From CAJXVY01 sp965660355 (lineage in GTDB: Bacteria; Actinomycetota; Actinomycetes; Actinomycetales; Microbacteriaceae): DNA of 64,000 bases. The translations under genes and the position numbers were made by a program. The notes under the pieces were generated by a model. The model had not been told where the DNA came from. It saw only the letters and a list, made by a program, of their open reading frames with translations, and ran no database searches. This document shows positions 21,614 to 30,584 of the stretch, piece after piece. The number at the start of each line of letters is the position of its first letter. The stretch's first letter is position 1. Where the stretch lies: contig CBFHZN010000003.1 of NCBI GenBank assembly GCA_965660355.1, positions 1 to 64,000 of the forward strand. Reading direction: 5' to 3'.

Positions 21614-22059
21614 TTTCTTTCTCCTTTATGTTTGTCTATTTTGTCTAAAATTTCATTTAATAGTTTAGCTTCAATAAACCCCGCCATAGAGGCATTTTTT
21701 AACGCACTTATAATTTGAAACACCATAAAAGGGGTAATAATTACTTCACTTAACCAACCCATACCATCAAATCCCTTTTCAATAGTTAAGACAGCCCCTA
21801 AAAATAATATCCATACTATTAAAGTTCTTATAACTTTTAACGCTTTGTAGGTTTTAAACCCTTCATTTTTTACCCCTTTTATGATCCCAAAAAAACCATC
21901 TAAAAGTACTACTACAATCACTGAAAGGAATGCATTGTGGTGATCTAGGGTTAGATTATAAAAATAAGCTCCTATAAAAGAGAAAAAAGAGCTAAGAGAA
22001 ATGATTACCCAGTTGAAAGGGTTTTCAAGTTTAGAAATGATAGTGTGAATTATATCCAT
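21610..22059 (-). CDS. Phage holin family protein
   Basis: A 149-residue protein with four hydrophobic segments. 'VVVLLDGFFGIIKGVKNEGF' matches the D-x-x-x-G-I-x-K-A-x-K-N signature of the phage_holin_4 family, and 'IRTLIVWILFLGAVL' and 'VIITPFMVFQIISALKNASMAG' follow the family pattern. The C-terminus is charged (ILDKIDKHKGERK). The protein would form membrane holes that release the endolysin. It is the first gene of the lysis group, preceded by an exact TATAAATA late-promoter-like sequence. Confidence 0.8.
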   Translation of the reverse strand: MDIIHTIISKLENPFNWVIISLSSFFSFIGAYFYNLTLDHHNAFLSVIVVVLLDGFFGIIKGVKNEGFKTYKALKVIRTLIVWILFLGAVLTIEKGFDGMGWLSEVIITPFMVFQIISALKNASMAGFIEAKLLNEILDKIDKHKGERK

Positions 22060-22078
22060 TAGGGTTAATTATATCTTA

Positions 22079-22086
22079 TATTTATA
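22079..22086 (-). promoter_or_regulatory. T4-type late promoter-like TATAAATA before lysis genes
   Basis: Reads TATAAATA on the minus strand, identical to the T4 late promoter -10 consensus, 19 bases before the holin ATG and just after a terminator. Position and orientation are right for late expression of the lysis genes. Confidence 0.55.
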
Positions 22087-22092
22087 CATATT

Positions 22093-22119
22093 AAAAAAGG
22101 GAACAAAAATTGTTCCCTT
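22093..22119 (-). terminator. Rho-independent terminator
   Basis: A perfect 8-bp stem (AAGGGAAC / GTTCCCTT) with a 7-base loop, followed on the minus strand by a run of T. It separates the nrdA transcript from the lysis genes. Confidence 0.85.
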
Positions 22120-22148
22120 CTATAGATTTATTGTTTTAAGATGGTAAG

Positions 22149-22319
22149 TTATTCTTTTTCTAAGTACGACCATACAAACCCAACGGCTGCCATTATTCCT
22201 CCTGTAATTTCTGTTGTTACACTTTCCCCAAGGTATCCTAAAATTACTAAAGCACCTCCAATAGCTGTTAAACCATGTCTAATTAAACCGTTAATTTGAT
22301 ATTTACTTAAATTTCCCAT
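22149..22319 (-). CDS. Small two-span membrane protein, 56 aa
   Basis: I use the ATG giving MGNLSKYQINGLIRHGLTAI, which has a strongly A-rich leader. An upstream ATG at 22361 overlaps the nrdA stop and would add 14 unusual residues. Two hydrophobic stretches, 'GLTAIGGALVILGYLG' and 'ITGGIMAAVGFVWSYL', form a short hairpin. It could be a pinholin-like or antiholin protein, but it is on the nrdA transcript, before the terminator. Confidence 0.65.
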   Translation of the reverse strand: MGNLSKYQINGLIRHGLTAIGGALVILGYLGESVTTEITGGIMAAVGFVWSYLEKE

Positions 22320-22360
22320 ATTTATTTGTTTTTTATTTATTATGCATATTATAAAATTCA

Positions 22361-24085
22361 TTATCCTTCACAACTTGTACAAGAATCATCACGTGATATA
22401 GTATCTCCTCTTAAAATACTTTCACTCCTCATATAATAAAGAGTTTTAATACCTTCCTTCCAAGCCAACTTATGCACATCACTTATATATTTTGGAGAAT
22501 CCTCTGGGTCAAACATTAAATTGAGTGAGATTGCTTGATCAATATATTTTTGTCTAATACCATTTTGTCTAACTATCTCAAATGGGTTGATTTCTTTAAA
22601 GGTTAAAAATATTTCTTTCTCCTCATTTGATAAAATATAATCAGGGAGACCTAATACACTTCCTTTATCTTTTGCTATTTGCTCCCATACACTATCAATG
22701 TCATATCCTTTTTCTGATAATACTCTTTTTAAAGTAGGGTTCTTTTTAATAAAAGTACCTTTTGCTGTTTTTAAATTATAAACATTTGCGGGTAAAGGTT
22801 CAATTGATGGAGATACCCCTCCTGAAATGTGGGCGTTAGATACTGTTGGGGCTACTGCTAGGTGGTGTGAATGGCGAAAACCTGTTCCTTTACACCATTC
22901 GGGTTCACCATATTTTATAGCTTGATCACGTGATGCTTTTAATGCCCCTTTCTCAATAAAATCAAACATTAAACGTGTGTATGAATTTGCTTGTAGTCCA
23001 GCAAATGGGATGTCTTTTTCTTGCAAAAATGTATGCCATCCAAGTACTCCAATACCTATTGCTCTACCTTTAGTAGCAGAACGAACAGTATTTTCCATAA
23101 ATTTCATATTTTTTGACCTATCAATAAATTCCTGTAATACTCCTTCCAAAAACCAACAAGCTAATTCGGGGAGTGTCATACCATTTTCAAATTCATAATC
23201 TTTCCACTCCTCCCAACGTGCTAAATTAAGTGAGGATAAACAGCAAATGAAGGAGTGGAGTTCATCTGTATAGAGGCTTATCTCACTACAAATATTCGTC
23301 ATCGAAACATGCAAGTTATTCTTTTTATATGCCTCAGGGTTTGTATTATTTACATTATCCTCAAACATTATATAAGGTTCACCTGTCTCTAAACGTGCTT
23401 TTAATATTTCTCCCCATAACTTAATTGCTTTAGGATCTTTATTCTCAACACGTTCCATAAAGTCATCTGAGATTACAACACATTGATGGAGATTTAAACA
23501 TTGGCGGTTAACATCTCCTTTAGGTCTTCTTATTCCTAAAAATTCCTCAATATCTGGATGGTCTATGCTTAAATTGACTGATGCTGCTCCTCTTCTAACT
23601 GAACCTTGGTTTGTTGCTAGGATAGTTGAATCATATATTTTTGCCCAAGGTACTATACCTTCTGAGGTTCCATTATCTTTAATTTGTTTTCCCCTACCTC
23701 TAATACGGGATAATCCAATGCCAACCCCTCCCCCTTGGGAAGATAGCCTCATTAATTCTGAATTTGCTCCTGCTATTCCCTCAATAGAATCATCTACATC
23801 AATCCCAAAACATGATATAGGCATTCCTCTATCTGTTCCCATATTTGATAAAACAGGGGATGCTAAACATAACCAATTTTTTTCCATTGCCTCTTGAAAT
23901 AAAGGTTGTAAATCTTTACGTTTAAGGCGACGTGCTGATGCTTTAGAAACGCGTCTAAATGCTTTATATACGTTTTCATCAGGCAATAAGTATCCATTTG
24001 ATACCATGCTTAAACCGATTTCATCCATCCAAGAGGGAAATTCTTTTTCAGGTTTCCAACCTGTTGTATCTACTTTTATGCTCAT
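22361..24085 (-). CDS. nrdA: Ribonucleotide reductase class Ia, large subunit NrdA (short form)
   Basis: A 574-residue enzyme. The redox cysteines are visible: Cys 92 (PISCFGI) and a partner in 'SFICCLSSLN' (281/282). The radical-site residues are in 'TNICSEISLY' (Asn 264, Cys 266, Glu 268). The C-terminal shuttle pair is 'CTSCEG' at the very end. The usual ~100-residue N-terminal ATP-cone is missing, so the activity-control site for dATP inhibition should be absent, which suits a phage that needs unrestrained dNTP supply. It is partnered with NrdB upstream but separated from it by a 218-residue hypothetical gene. Confidence 0.96.
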   Translation of the reverse strand: MSIKVDTTGWKPEKEFPSWMDEIGLSMVSNGYLLPDENVYKAFRRVSKASARRLKRKDLQPLFQEAMEKNWLCLASPVLSNMGTDRGMPISCFGIDVDDSIEGIAGANSELMRLSSQGGGVGIGLSRIRGRGKQIKDNGTSEGIVPWAKIYDSTILATNQGSVRRGAASVNLSIDHPDIEEFLGIRRPKGDVNRQCLNLHQCVVISDDFMERVENKDPKAIKLWGEILKARLETGEPYIMFEDNVNNTNPEAYKKNNLHVSMTNICSEISLYTDELHSFICCLSSLNLARWEEWKDYEFENGMTLPELACWFLEGVLQEFIDRSKNMKFMENTVRSATKGRAIGIGVLGWHTFLQEKDIPFAGLQANSYTRLMFDFIEKGALKASRDQAIKYGEPEWCKGTGFRHSHHLAVAPTVSNAHISGGVSPSIEPLPANVYNLKTAKGTFIKKNPTLKRVLSEKGYDIDSVWEQIAKDKGSVLGLPDYILSNEEKEIFLTFKEINPFEIVRQNGIRQKYIDQAISLNLMFDPEDSPKYISDVHKLAWKEGIKTLYYMRSESILRGDTISRDDSCTSCEG

Positions 24086-24088
24086 TTT

Positions 24089-24745
24089 TTAAATATATAG
24101 ATTATTGATTACTTTACTTTTAATTTTATTTTTAATTTTAACATTTGTGGGGGTGGAGGGGTGATTATTTGGATATTTAAAATATATAATTGACTCTTGA
24201 AGAGATGATTGTTGGGACCTTTTATTTATAGCTTCATTTTTTAATAATGAAACTGTTTTATTTATTATATAAATAATAGAATTATCCTTATCAATAACAA
24301 CATCGTATTCCTCTCCAAATAAAGTTTTTAAACGTTTTAAAAAAGTATCTCCATAATATATAGACTCATGCCCTTTAGACAAACCAGAAAATGTTATGAG
24401 GTTGGGTTGTTCATTTTCAATAAAATCTTTTAATACTTTGTAAGAAGTAGCTGTTACTCTTAAAAAGGATTGTGGGGTTTTTTTTGTTGCATTGTCAGTG
24501 AATAACCAAAATACTTCATATGTTTTATCAATGTCTTTAGAGAAATATTGGTGTCCTTTATGAGAATCCGAGAAATATTTAGGTCTAATGGTGAATTTAG
24601 CTTCAATCTCATCATCTCCAACAATATAATCGTATTTTCCTACCTTATTAATGTTTTTAAGAGGAATATCCAAATACTCTTTCATTTCATTGAGGATTTG
24701 GTTTTTATATTGCTTATAGAAATTAATTATTTCTTGTTTAGTCAT
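24089..24745 (-). CDS. Hypothetical protein of the three-member paralogous family
   Basis: A 218-residue protein between nrdB and nrdA. Its middle carries the family pattern, 'TATSYKVLKDFIENEQPNLI', then 'FSGLSKGHESIYYGDTFLKR', then 'GEEYDVVIDK', corresponding to segments of 6416-6943 and 13357-13829. The N-terminus (MTKQEIINFYKQYKNQILNE) is helical but lacks a clear tag. The last 50 residues are a polar tail rich in Asn, Ser and Lys. Function unknown. Positions between conserved gene pairs resemble those of homing endonucleases, but no nuclease motif is seen. Confidence 0.75.
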   Translation of the reverse strand: MTKQEIINFYKQYKNQILNEMKEYLDIPLKNINKVGKYDYIVGDDEIEAKFTIRPKYFSDSHKGHQYFSKDIDKTYEVFWLFTDNATKKTPQSFLRVTATSYKVLKDFIENEQPNLITFSGLSKGHESIYYGDTFLKRLKTLFGEEYDVVIDKDNSIIYIINKTVSLLKNEAINKRSQQSSLQESIIYFKYPNNHPSTPTNVKIKNKIKSKVINNLYI

Positions 24746-24764
24746 TTTATTTACTTTACTATTT

Positions 24765-25715
24765 TTATAAATCTGACCAATCCGCTGTTGATTTAGAGTA
24801 AGTAGTTACCCTTCCCGCAAAGAAATCTTGGTGTTCAACCCCACTTGTTAAGTGCCCAAACCACTCCATCTGTTTTATTAATTCGGGATTGATATCATTA
24901 TATAAAGGTTTATATCCTAACTCTATTAACTTTTGATTAGCTCTTTCTTTAATAAAATCTTTAAGCTGTTCTTTTGTTAATCCCTCTATGTTCCCCATCT
25001 CAAAAGCACTATCAATAAAATCATATTCTAATCTAACTGAAAGATCACAGGCCTCATATATAGCTTTAGTCATTTCTGGTGTGTTTAAGGATGGGTTTTC
25101 CTCTAATAAGGTTCTATATAACCAGCATCCTGCTTTTGAATGTAATGATTCATCTCTTACACTCCACGCCACGATTTGTCCTGTTCCTTTCATCATATTA
25201 CGTAATTGGAATGACATTAGAATAGCGAATGAGGAAAATAAATTTACTCCTTCTGTAAATGCAGAAAATATTGCAAGAGATAATGCTTTTTCCTCTAAAG
25301 TTTCTCCTGGGAGTTCAACTAATCGGTCGATTTTGGCGCGTGCTTCCTCATCTTCCATAAATGCTTGAAAATCATCTAAGCCTAATTCCTCGTTTAAACG
25401 TGCATAAGCTTCCGCATGGATTGATTCGAAATCAGCAAATGCACACGCCATAGCTTTTATTTCATGTTTAGGAAACCATACTGCAACCTTTGTTGACCAA
25501 TAGTCGTTTACGTACGTTTCTGTTTGAGCAAAGGATTTTAAAATATTCCCAATTAAATTTCTTTCACTATCATTCAAATTCATCTTCCAATCACTTAAGT
25601 CTGAGGCTAAAGGTACTTCATCGGCTAACCAATGTGCCTGGTGTTGTTGTTTATAATACCCAAATGCTGTGTCATATTCAAATGGCTTGTAGTGTTCTCT
25701 ATATTTTGTTATCAT
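24765..25715 (-). CDS. nrdB: Ribonucleotide reductase class Ia, small subunit NrdB
   Basis: A 316-residue ferritin-like protein that builds the di-iron/tyrosyl radical cofactor. 'DFESIHAEAYARL' places Glu 97, His 100 and the radical Tyr 104 with the same spacing as E. coli Glu115, His118 and Tyr122. 'SVRDESLHSKAGCWLYRTLLEE' gives the second Glu/His pair. The C-terminus carries Tyr/Trp residues as expected for the radical path (STADWSDL). Fully consistent with an active class Ia small subunit. Confidence 0.96.
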   Translation of the reverse strand: MITKYREHYKPFEYDTAFGYYKQQHQAHWLADEVPLASDLSDWKMNLNDSERNLIGNILKSFAQTETYVNDYWSTKVAVWFPKHEIKAMACAFADFESIHAEAYARLNEELGLDDFQAFMEDEEARAKIDRLVELPGETLEEKALSLAIFSAFTEGVNLFSSFAILMSFQLRNMMKGTGQIVAWSVRDESLHSKAGCWLYRTLLEENPSLNTPEMTKAIYEACDLSVRLEYDFIDSAFEMGNIEGLTKEQLKDFIKERANQKLIELGYKPLYNDINPELIKQMEWFGHLTSGVEHQDFFAGRVTTYSKSTADWSDL

Positions 25716-25718
25716 TTT

Positions 25719-27071
25719 TTATGTATTTAATTCAAAAAATTTATTTGCTAATGTCTTTCTATCAAATTCATCAAAATCATCTTGAGACATTTTTTTAGGT
25801 GCATCTGTTTCTTCATCATAATGATCTCCTATCTCTATTCTACCATTTGATGTATTTACATCTACATTAAATGTTAAACCATCCATTCCATATCTGTTTT
25901 TCATAATGTGTAATCTTCCAGTACCCTCAACTTTATCCTCTTTTTTACGTGATAATGAAATTGATAAATCAGTAATCATCATTTTATCGTAACTTCCGGC
26001 TGCTTTATCTCCCTCAATAACATTGTCTTTTGCTCCCGCTCTATTTACTTGAGAGACGGACCAGATTGGTATGTTTAATTGTCTAGCTAATCCTTTAGTA
26101 TTGGTATAAATATCATCTATTTCTCCCTTACGGTCAACATTTCTTTTTCTTGTTGAAAGTAAATCAATATAATCGATTATTACTAAATCGGGTTTAATCC
26201 CTAAATCAGTTACTTTTTGAATGTGGGATTCTATAGTATGGATGGTAGTTTTCCCCATAGGATATTCACGAATAATTAGTTCTCCTGGTAGGTCGGTTGT
26301 TATTTCTTCTACTTCTTTTTGATGTTCTTGTAATTTATCTACCTCAATTCCTGTAAAGAAGGCATCATATCGTCTTCCGGTGTATGATTCACTTAACTCC
26401 AAAGTATAATGGATTACGTTAAACCCCATTTTAACAGCAAATCCCCCTAATGCTACTAAAGTCCATGATTTGCCACCTCCAGGATTTCCAAAAATTAATC
26501 CTAAATCTCCATTACCTAACCCACCTTGGATTAAATCATTAATTGGACCCCATGGAGTTGGAACTACAATTCTATGATCTTCACGATAACGTGATTCAGT
26601 ATCTTTTTTATATTCATGCCCTATATTTTTGTCTTGTCCAGCTTTCATAGCAGACTCTATTAAATATTTTATAGAATCATAATCACCCTCTTTTAATAAA
26701 TCAACACTATTTAAAAGTGCTTTTTTTAATTGTTGGTTTTTACAAAAAGTAGAAAATTCTTCCTGGACGTATTTGAGGTCTTCTATATCTGCTTTGTAAG
26801 CTTCTCTTAATTGTTCTTTAATAGATGCTCTAAGAACCTCATTACCTAATTTTTTCATCTCCACTTTTAAAATATCCATGGAGATGGTGGTGTGGTACTT
26901 TTCATAATAGTTAATTATCTCACTTATAACCCATTTATGAGCGGGGTTTGAGAAGTATTCATCACTTAAAACATCATTTATGTTTTGTAAGAATTCTTTA
27001 TGGGTTAAAAGAGAGGAAATTACTTTCATTTGGAACTGAGGTCCATATTCTTCTATACTGGTGAGTGTCAT
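25719..27071 (-). CDS. 41: Replicative DNA helicase (DnaB/gp41-like)
   Basis: A 450-residue RecA-fold helicase. The N-terminal helical domain (1-110) is like DnaB ('FQMKVISSLLTHKEFLQNI'). Walker A 'GNPGGGKS' is at residues 195-202, 'VIHYTLELSE' follows, Walker B is 'LVIIDYIDLL', and the sensor is 'IPIWSVSQVNRAG'. It unwinds the lagging-strand template ahead of the fork. It fits T4 gp41 in length and lies with nrdB and the FEN nuclease in the replication block. Confidence 0.93.
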   Translation of the reverse strand: MTLTSIEEYGPQFQMKVISSLLTHKEFLQNINDVLSDEYFSNPAHKWVISEIINYYEKYHTTISMDILKVEMKKLGNEVLRASIKEQLREAYKADIEDLKYVQEEFSTFCKNQQLKKALLNSVDLLKEGDYDSIKYLIESAMKAGQDKNIGHEYKKDTESRYREDHRIVVPTPWGPINDLIQGGLGNGDLGLIFGNPGGGKSWTLVALGGFAVKMGFNVIHYTLELSESYTGRRYDAFFTGIEVDKLQEHQKEVEEITTDLPGELIIREYPMGKTTIHTIESHIQKVTDLGIKPDLVIIDYIDLLSTRKRNVDRKGEIDDIYTNTKGLARQLNIPIWSVSQVNRAGAKDNVIEGDKAAGSYDKMMITDLSISLSRKKEDKVEGTGRLHIMKNRYGMDGLTFNVDVNTSNGRIEIGDHYDEETDAPKKMSQDDFDEFDRKTLANKFFELNT

Positions 27072-27098
27072 ATTTTATAACTTTTATTTTTTGAATTT

Positions 27099-28127
27099 TT
27101 ATTGAGTAGGTAATAAATTCTTAAAGATGTTGTCAACCCAAATCTCAACATTTCGTATAAGATTACCTAATTGGTCTTCATGATACATTTTGATAAATGC
27201 TTCGGGGTAGTAGTTTAATTTTTCATTTTCTGCTATATCTAATACTTCTTGCTTTTGAACATCAGACATCATAGGTTTGGATAAATCCATTACTTTATAC
27301 TTATTTTCCAATCCCCCTATATCGTGAAGGACTCTAGCGTATATAACATGTTCTTCCATTCTTTCTTCAGCTATGTCAAGTAAATCTTGAAACGTTAAAT
27401 CTTTGGTTTTAAGCTCAGGAAAATACTTAAATAACTTTTTGGGGCCTAACCCTTTAATACCCTCAATCTTATCTGAAGAGTCTCCCATTAAAAGTTTATA
27501 TAGGATAAAGTTATGGGGAGTTACCCCAAATTTTGAAACTACTGTATCAGGTGTATAAAATTCTTTCTCCATGGGTCTATAAACTATAACCTGATCAGAA
27601 ACTAATTGGAGATAATCTTTATCACTTGATACTATGAAAACTCTGTCGTTAGGGTTTTTAGGGGTGATCCCACACAAGTATGAGATAACATCATCTGCTT
27701 CTACTCTAGGGATTGAAAGGGTTTTAACTGGGAGGGTTTGGAGGTATTGTATGATTCTAATAATCTGATCTATTTTTGAATCATCTTCTTCATCTATTGA
27801 ATCAAATAATTCATGTTTTGTGATTCTAGAGGTATTCCTCCCTCCTTTGTATTCTGGGATGATGTTTTTTCTGCTACTTGAGGATTCAATTCCATCCATC
27901 AGCACATATATTTGTGTTGGTTGGATGTTATTGACTAAAAATCCTAAAGAACGAAAAAAACCACCTAAACCCCCTATATGAATACCTTTAGAATTTACAG
28001 TGTTTATAGCACTAAAGTTTCTAAAAAATAGATTTAACCCATCAATGAGTAATATACGTTCATTTTCAGGTTGAAAATCCCCATCCTCCGTAACATTGTT
28101 AAGGAGCTCAAGCATATTTTTTTTCAT
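27099..28127 (-). CDS. rnh: 5'-3' exonuclease / RNase H (FEN family)
   Basis: A 342-residue flap endonuclease. Catalytic acidic sites are visible as 'ILLIDGLNLFFRNF', 'EADDVISYLC', 'FIVSSDKDYLQLV' and the helix-hairpin-helix region 'GDSSDKIEGIKGLGPKK'. In T4, rnh removes RNA primers from Okazaki fragments. Size and position between helicase and uvsX agree with that. The C-terminal ~60 residues probably carry the gp32 interaction. Confidence 0.92.
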   Translation of the reverse strand: MKKNMLELLNNVTEDGDFQPENERILLIDGLNLFFRNFSAINTVNSKGIHIGGLGGFFRSLGFLVNNIQPTQIYVLMDGIESSSSRKNIIPEYKGGRNTSRITKHELFDSIDEEDDSKIDQIIRIIQYLQTLPVKTLSIPRVEADDVISYLCGITPKNPNDRVFIVSSDKDYLQLVSDQVIVYRPMEKEFYTPDTVVSKFGVTPHNFILYKLLMGDSSDKIEGIKGLGPKKLFKYFPELKTKDLTFQDLLDIAEERMEEHVIYARVLHDIGGLENKYKVMDLSKPMMSDVQKQEVLDIAENEKLNYYPEAFIKMYHEDQLGNLIRNVEIWVDNIFKNLLPTQ

Positions 28128-28138
28128 ATTATTATTTT

Positions 28139-29230
28139 TTAATTATCCTCAGATTCAATGGAATCTGTAAAGTCTGATCTTTCATCCCATTCGCTATTAT
28201 CCTCATTCACTTCAAAAGTCCCCTGGCCTAATATTTCAGACCAATCTCCAGAATATGTGTCTTTGTACTTTTTAATGGCATATGGGGTATCATTTATAAA
28301 ACCATGGGCTGTGCTAACTATTGTTCCAGATGTTGTTATTCCATTTATATGGTTTTTGCTACATGCTATTTTAGTACGTAAACCAAATTCGACTTTCTTC
28401 TTATCTTTTTGTGCAAATATTGTTGAAGTACCGGCATTTGTAATATTTCCAAAAGTTAAACATAATGAAGCATCATAAAACATAGTATCTCCCCCTTTAT
28501 TTGTCATTTTAGGTTTTGACATAGGCGTTAGTGCAGGAGCAACACCTGTTTTATTCACAACAAATAAAGTATTCGTGTATTTAGAACTTTCCTTACGGGA
28601 CATGACAATTTGCTGGTTGATGAAATTACCGAATTGAGTTGAAATGGCTCCTGCATTCCACATTGGGTTGTTTTTTCCTTGGTCTATGCTCATTTGGCAT
28701 GGAATTGACCCAACAGAATCCCACATAAAGAACAAATCATAAGGTAAATTGCCTTTTTTCTGTTCTGTAAGTAAATCAATTATAAAGGCAGCAATATCCT
28801 CAATTGAATTTAAGGTACTTCTATCCTTATATATAAAAAAGCCTTCATGGTCTATTACCTCTCCAGTATCTTCATCAACAATATCATCCATTTGAAACCC
28901 CATCTTTTTCCAATGCCCCCAATCATGTTTCATTTCAGTTATAATAAGAACTGGGAGGATTCCCATTTTTTGGGCATTAACTGATAATTCAATTGCTGTT
29001 GTTGATTTACCAGTATTAGATCTCCCTCTAACTATAACCAGGTGCCCCATAGGACATCCTGGTATTGATAGAGCTTCTTGCATTGCTGGGGAGAATGGGA
29101 TCCATTGGGTGTCTTTGTATTTGACTGTGTTGGATAGTCCTTTATTCTCTTTAAACTTGTCTAAACTAAAGGAGGATTTCAATTGTTTACTAGCCGCCTT
29201 AGATAGAGATTTTTTACTTGTTTTTGACAT
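28139..29230 (-). CDS. uvsX: RecA-like recombinase UvsX
   Basis: A 363-residue strand-exchange protein. Walker A 'GRSNTGKST' is at residues 69-77, 'PVLIITEMKHDWGHW' follows, and Walker B-like 'DLFFMWDSVGSIP' is present. 'INQQIVMSRKESSKYTNTLFVVNK' and 'GGDTMFYDASLCLTFGN' match the UvsX family more than bacterial RecA. The C-terminus is acidic (DFTDSIESEDN). It drives recombination-dependent replication and repair together with gp32. Confidence 0.92.
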   Translation of the reverse strand: MSKTSKKSLSKAASKQLKSSFSLDKFKENKGLSNTVKYKDTQWIPFSPAMQEALSIPGCPMGHLVIVRGRSNTGKSTTAIELSVNAQKMGILPVLIITEMKHDWGHWKKMGFQMDDIVDEDTGEVIDHEGFFIYKDRSTLNSIEDIAAFIIDLLTEQKKGNLPYDLFFMWDSVGSIPCQMSIDQGKNNPMWNAGAISTQFGNFINQQIVMSRKESSKYTNTLFVVNKTGVAPALTPMSKPKMTNKGGDTMFYDASLCLTFGNITNAGTSTIFAQKDKKKVEFGLRTKIACSKNHINGITTSGTIVSTAHGFINDTPYAIKKYKDTYSGDWSEILGQGTFEVNEDNSEWDERSDFTDSIESEDN

Positions 29231-29250
29231 AACTTATTTAGGAATTTTTA

Positions 29251-30060
29251 TTAAAGTAGTAAATCATCATCATCCTCAAACATATCATCAAACTTTTCAG
29301 TTTTTGATTTTTTAGCCTCTGGTTTTGTGGATAGGCTATAATTTGATTTTGCGGGAGCGACTTCTTCAACAACCCCCTCTTCCTCTTCCTCTTCATCAGG
29401 AGTTAACCATTCTTGCAATGCTGCTTTAATATCATCAAATGGGAGTGGTTTGTAAGTCTCTAATGGGTTATCTTGATTTTCTAACCATGTTTCAATTTCA
29501 TTTTCATCCTCAGACAATGGGGAAGTTTTCATTGAAGGTGAAATAGTTGTTTTATTATACTTTGTACCCGTAACTTCAGGTCCTACGGTAGTTACTTTAA
29601 TATCTCTACCTTCCATAATGTCTGTAAAGTCTCCTACTTCCTCATCAGCAGCTAGATTTAAGAAGTCCTCATAAATTAGTTTCCCAAACTGCCAAAGTTG
29701 TACCCCTTCATGTTCTTCTCCTCTTACTATAACAGGAATAAATACTCTAACTTTAGGATCTAATTTTTTAGCTAATCGCCAATTTTCTTTATCGTTTGTT
29801 CCTCTTAATTGTTTTGCAAACTCAGCAATTGGGTCTTTCTCACCCCAATTTAGGGGAGAGGCAATAACTTTTCTACTCCCAATGTTGTAGTAAAATTTCA
29901 TTTCAACAAAAGGGTTTTCCTTATTGTATTTAAATGGTACTACTCTAACAACTTGTTTTGTTCCAACTTGGGGTTTAAAACTCTTAATTTGTTTGTACTC
30001 ACCTTTTTTTGCAGGTTGCTGCATCGACTCAAGTTTCTTCTTGATTGCATCTAAATTCAT
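29251..30060 (-). CDS. 32: Single-stranded DNA-binding protein (gp32-like)
   Basis: A 269-residue protein with a basic N-terminus for cooperativity (LDAIKKKLESMQQPAKKGEYKQ). An OB-fold core follows with 'TKQVVRVVPFKYNKENPFVEMKFYYNI', 'NWGEKDPIAEFAKQL' and 'VFIPVIVRGEE'. The long acidic C-terminal tail ends DDMFEDDDDLLL. This layout is that of T4 gp32. The zinc-finger Cys/His set of T4 gp32 is not apparent. It coats ssDNA and recruits UvsX, polymerase and FEN through the tail. Confidence 0.9.
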   Translation of the reverse strand: MNLDAIKKKLESMQQPAKKGEYKQIKSFKPQVGTKQVVRVVPFKYNKENPFVEMKFYYNIGSRKVIASPLNWGEKDPIAEFAKQLRGTNDKENWRLAKKLDPKVRVFIPVIVRGEEHEGVQLWQFGKLIYEDFLNLAADEEVGDFTDIMEGRDIKVTTVGPEVTGTKYNKTTISPSMKTSPLSEDENEIETWLENQDNPLETYKPLPFDDIKAALQEWLTPDEEEEEEGVVEEVAPAKSNYSLSTKPEAKKSKTEKFDDMFEDDDDLLL

Positions 30061-30118
30061 AATATAACTTAATTTAATTGTTTACTGTAATATAAAAACC
30101 TTTATTTATGTCTCCAAA

Positions 30119-30580
30119 CTATACTTCTATAATTTTAAAAATCTTTGTATTCAATTGCTTTAACTCATAATTTTGAGTCAACAATATGCAATTTTTATAA
30201 TGATTCCACTCTATTGGGTATCTTGAATCTTCAACTCCACCATTTAAACTTTTAATAAGCTCATTTAACGCGTTTATAGTATATAAAGTGTTTGTTTCTT
30301 TTTTGCGATGTACCAAAATAGTATTGTCTGGGATGTCAGTGATGTTCCCTTGATCAACATTATAAGTTAAGACGTATTCATTGTTGCTTTTTATCTGTAA
30401 AGCAAACACTTTATTGTACATTATCTCGTATCGATTTACTAAGGAATCAATTAGTGTGTCTAACCCATCTAAGGTAGTAAAAGTACAAAATAATTTATTG
30501 TTCACGGATATAAAATCTTCGTATGAATTAAAGTCGTATCCGTTATACATATATGGGGGTTCCCTTAAAGTTGAAATCAT
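30119..30580 (-). CDS. Hypothetical protein, 153 aa
   Basis: Begins MISTLREPPYMYNGYDFNSY. It is a hydrophilic alpha/beta-looking protein with strands such as 'VFALQIKSNNEYVLTYNV' and 'DNTILVHRKKETNTLYTI'. It lies between the PolA-like gene (4 bases upstream) and gp32, so it is probably linked to replication. I do not recognise a family. Confidence 0.7.
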   Translation of the reverse strand: MISTLREPPYMYNGYDFNSYEDFISVNNKLFCTFTTLDGLDTLIDSLVNRYEIMYNKVFALQIKSNNEYVLTYNVDQGNITDIPDNTILVHRKKETNTLYTINALNELIKSLNGGVEDSRYPIEWNHYKNCILLTQNYELKQLNTKIFKIIEV

Positions 30581-30584
30581 TTAT

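Noticed and set aside
24089..24745. Homing endonuclease between nrdB and nrdA
   Set aside because: Position fits, but no GIY-YIG, HNH, LAGLIDADG or PD-(D/E)xK motif can be seen.
22361..25715. Intein or intron in nrdA or nrdB
   Set aside because: Both proteins read through all conserved motifs without any insertion. Only a separate gene lies between them.
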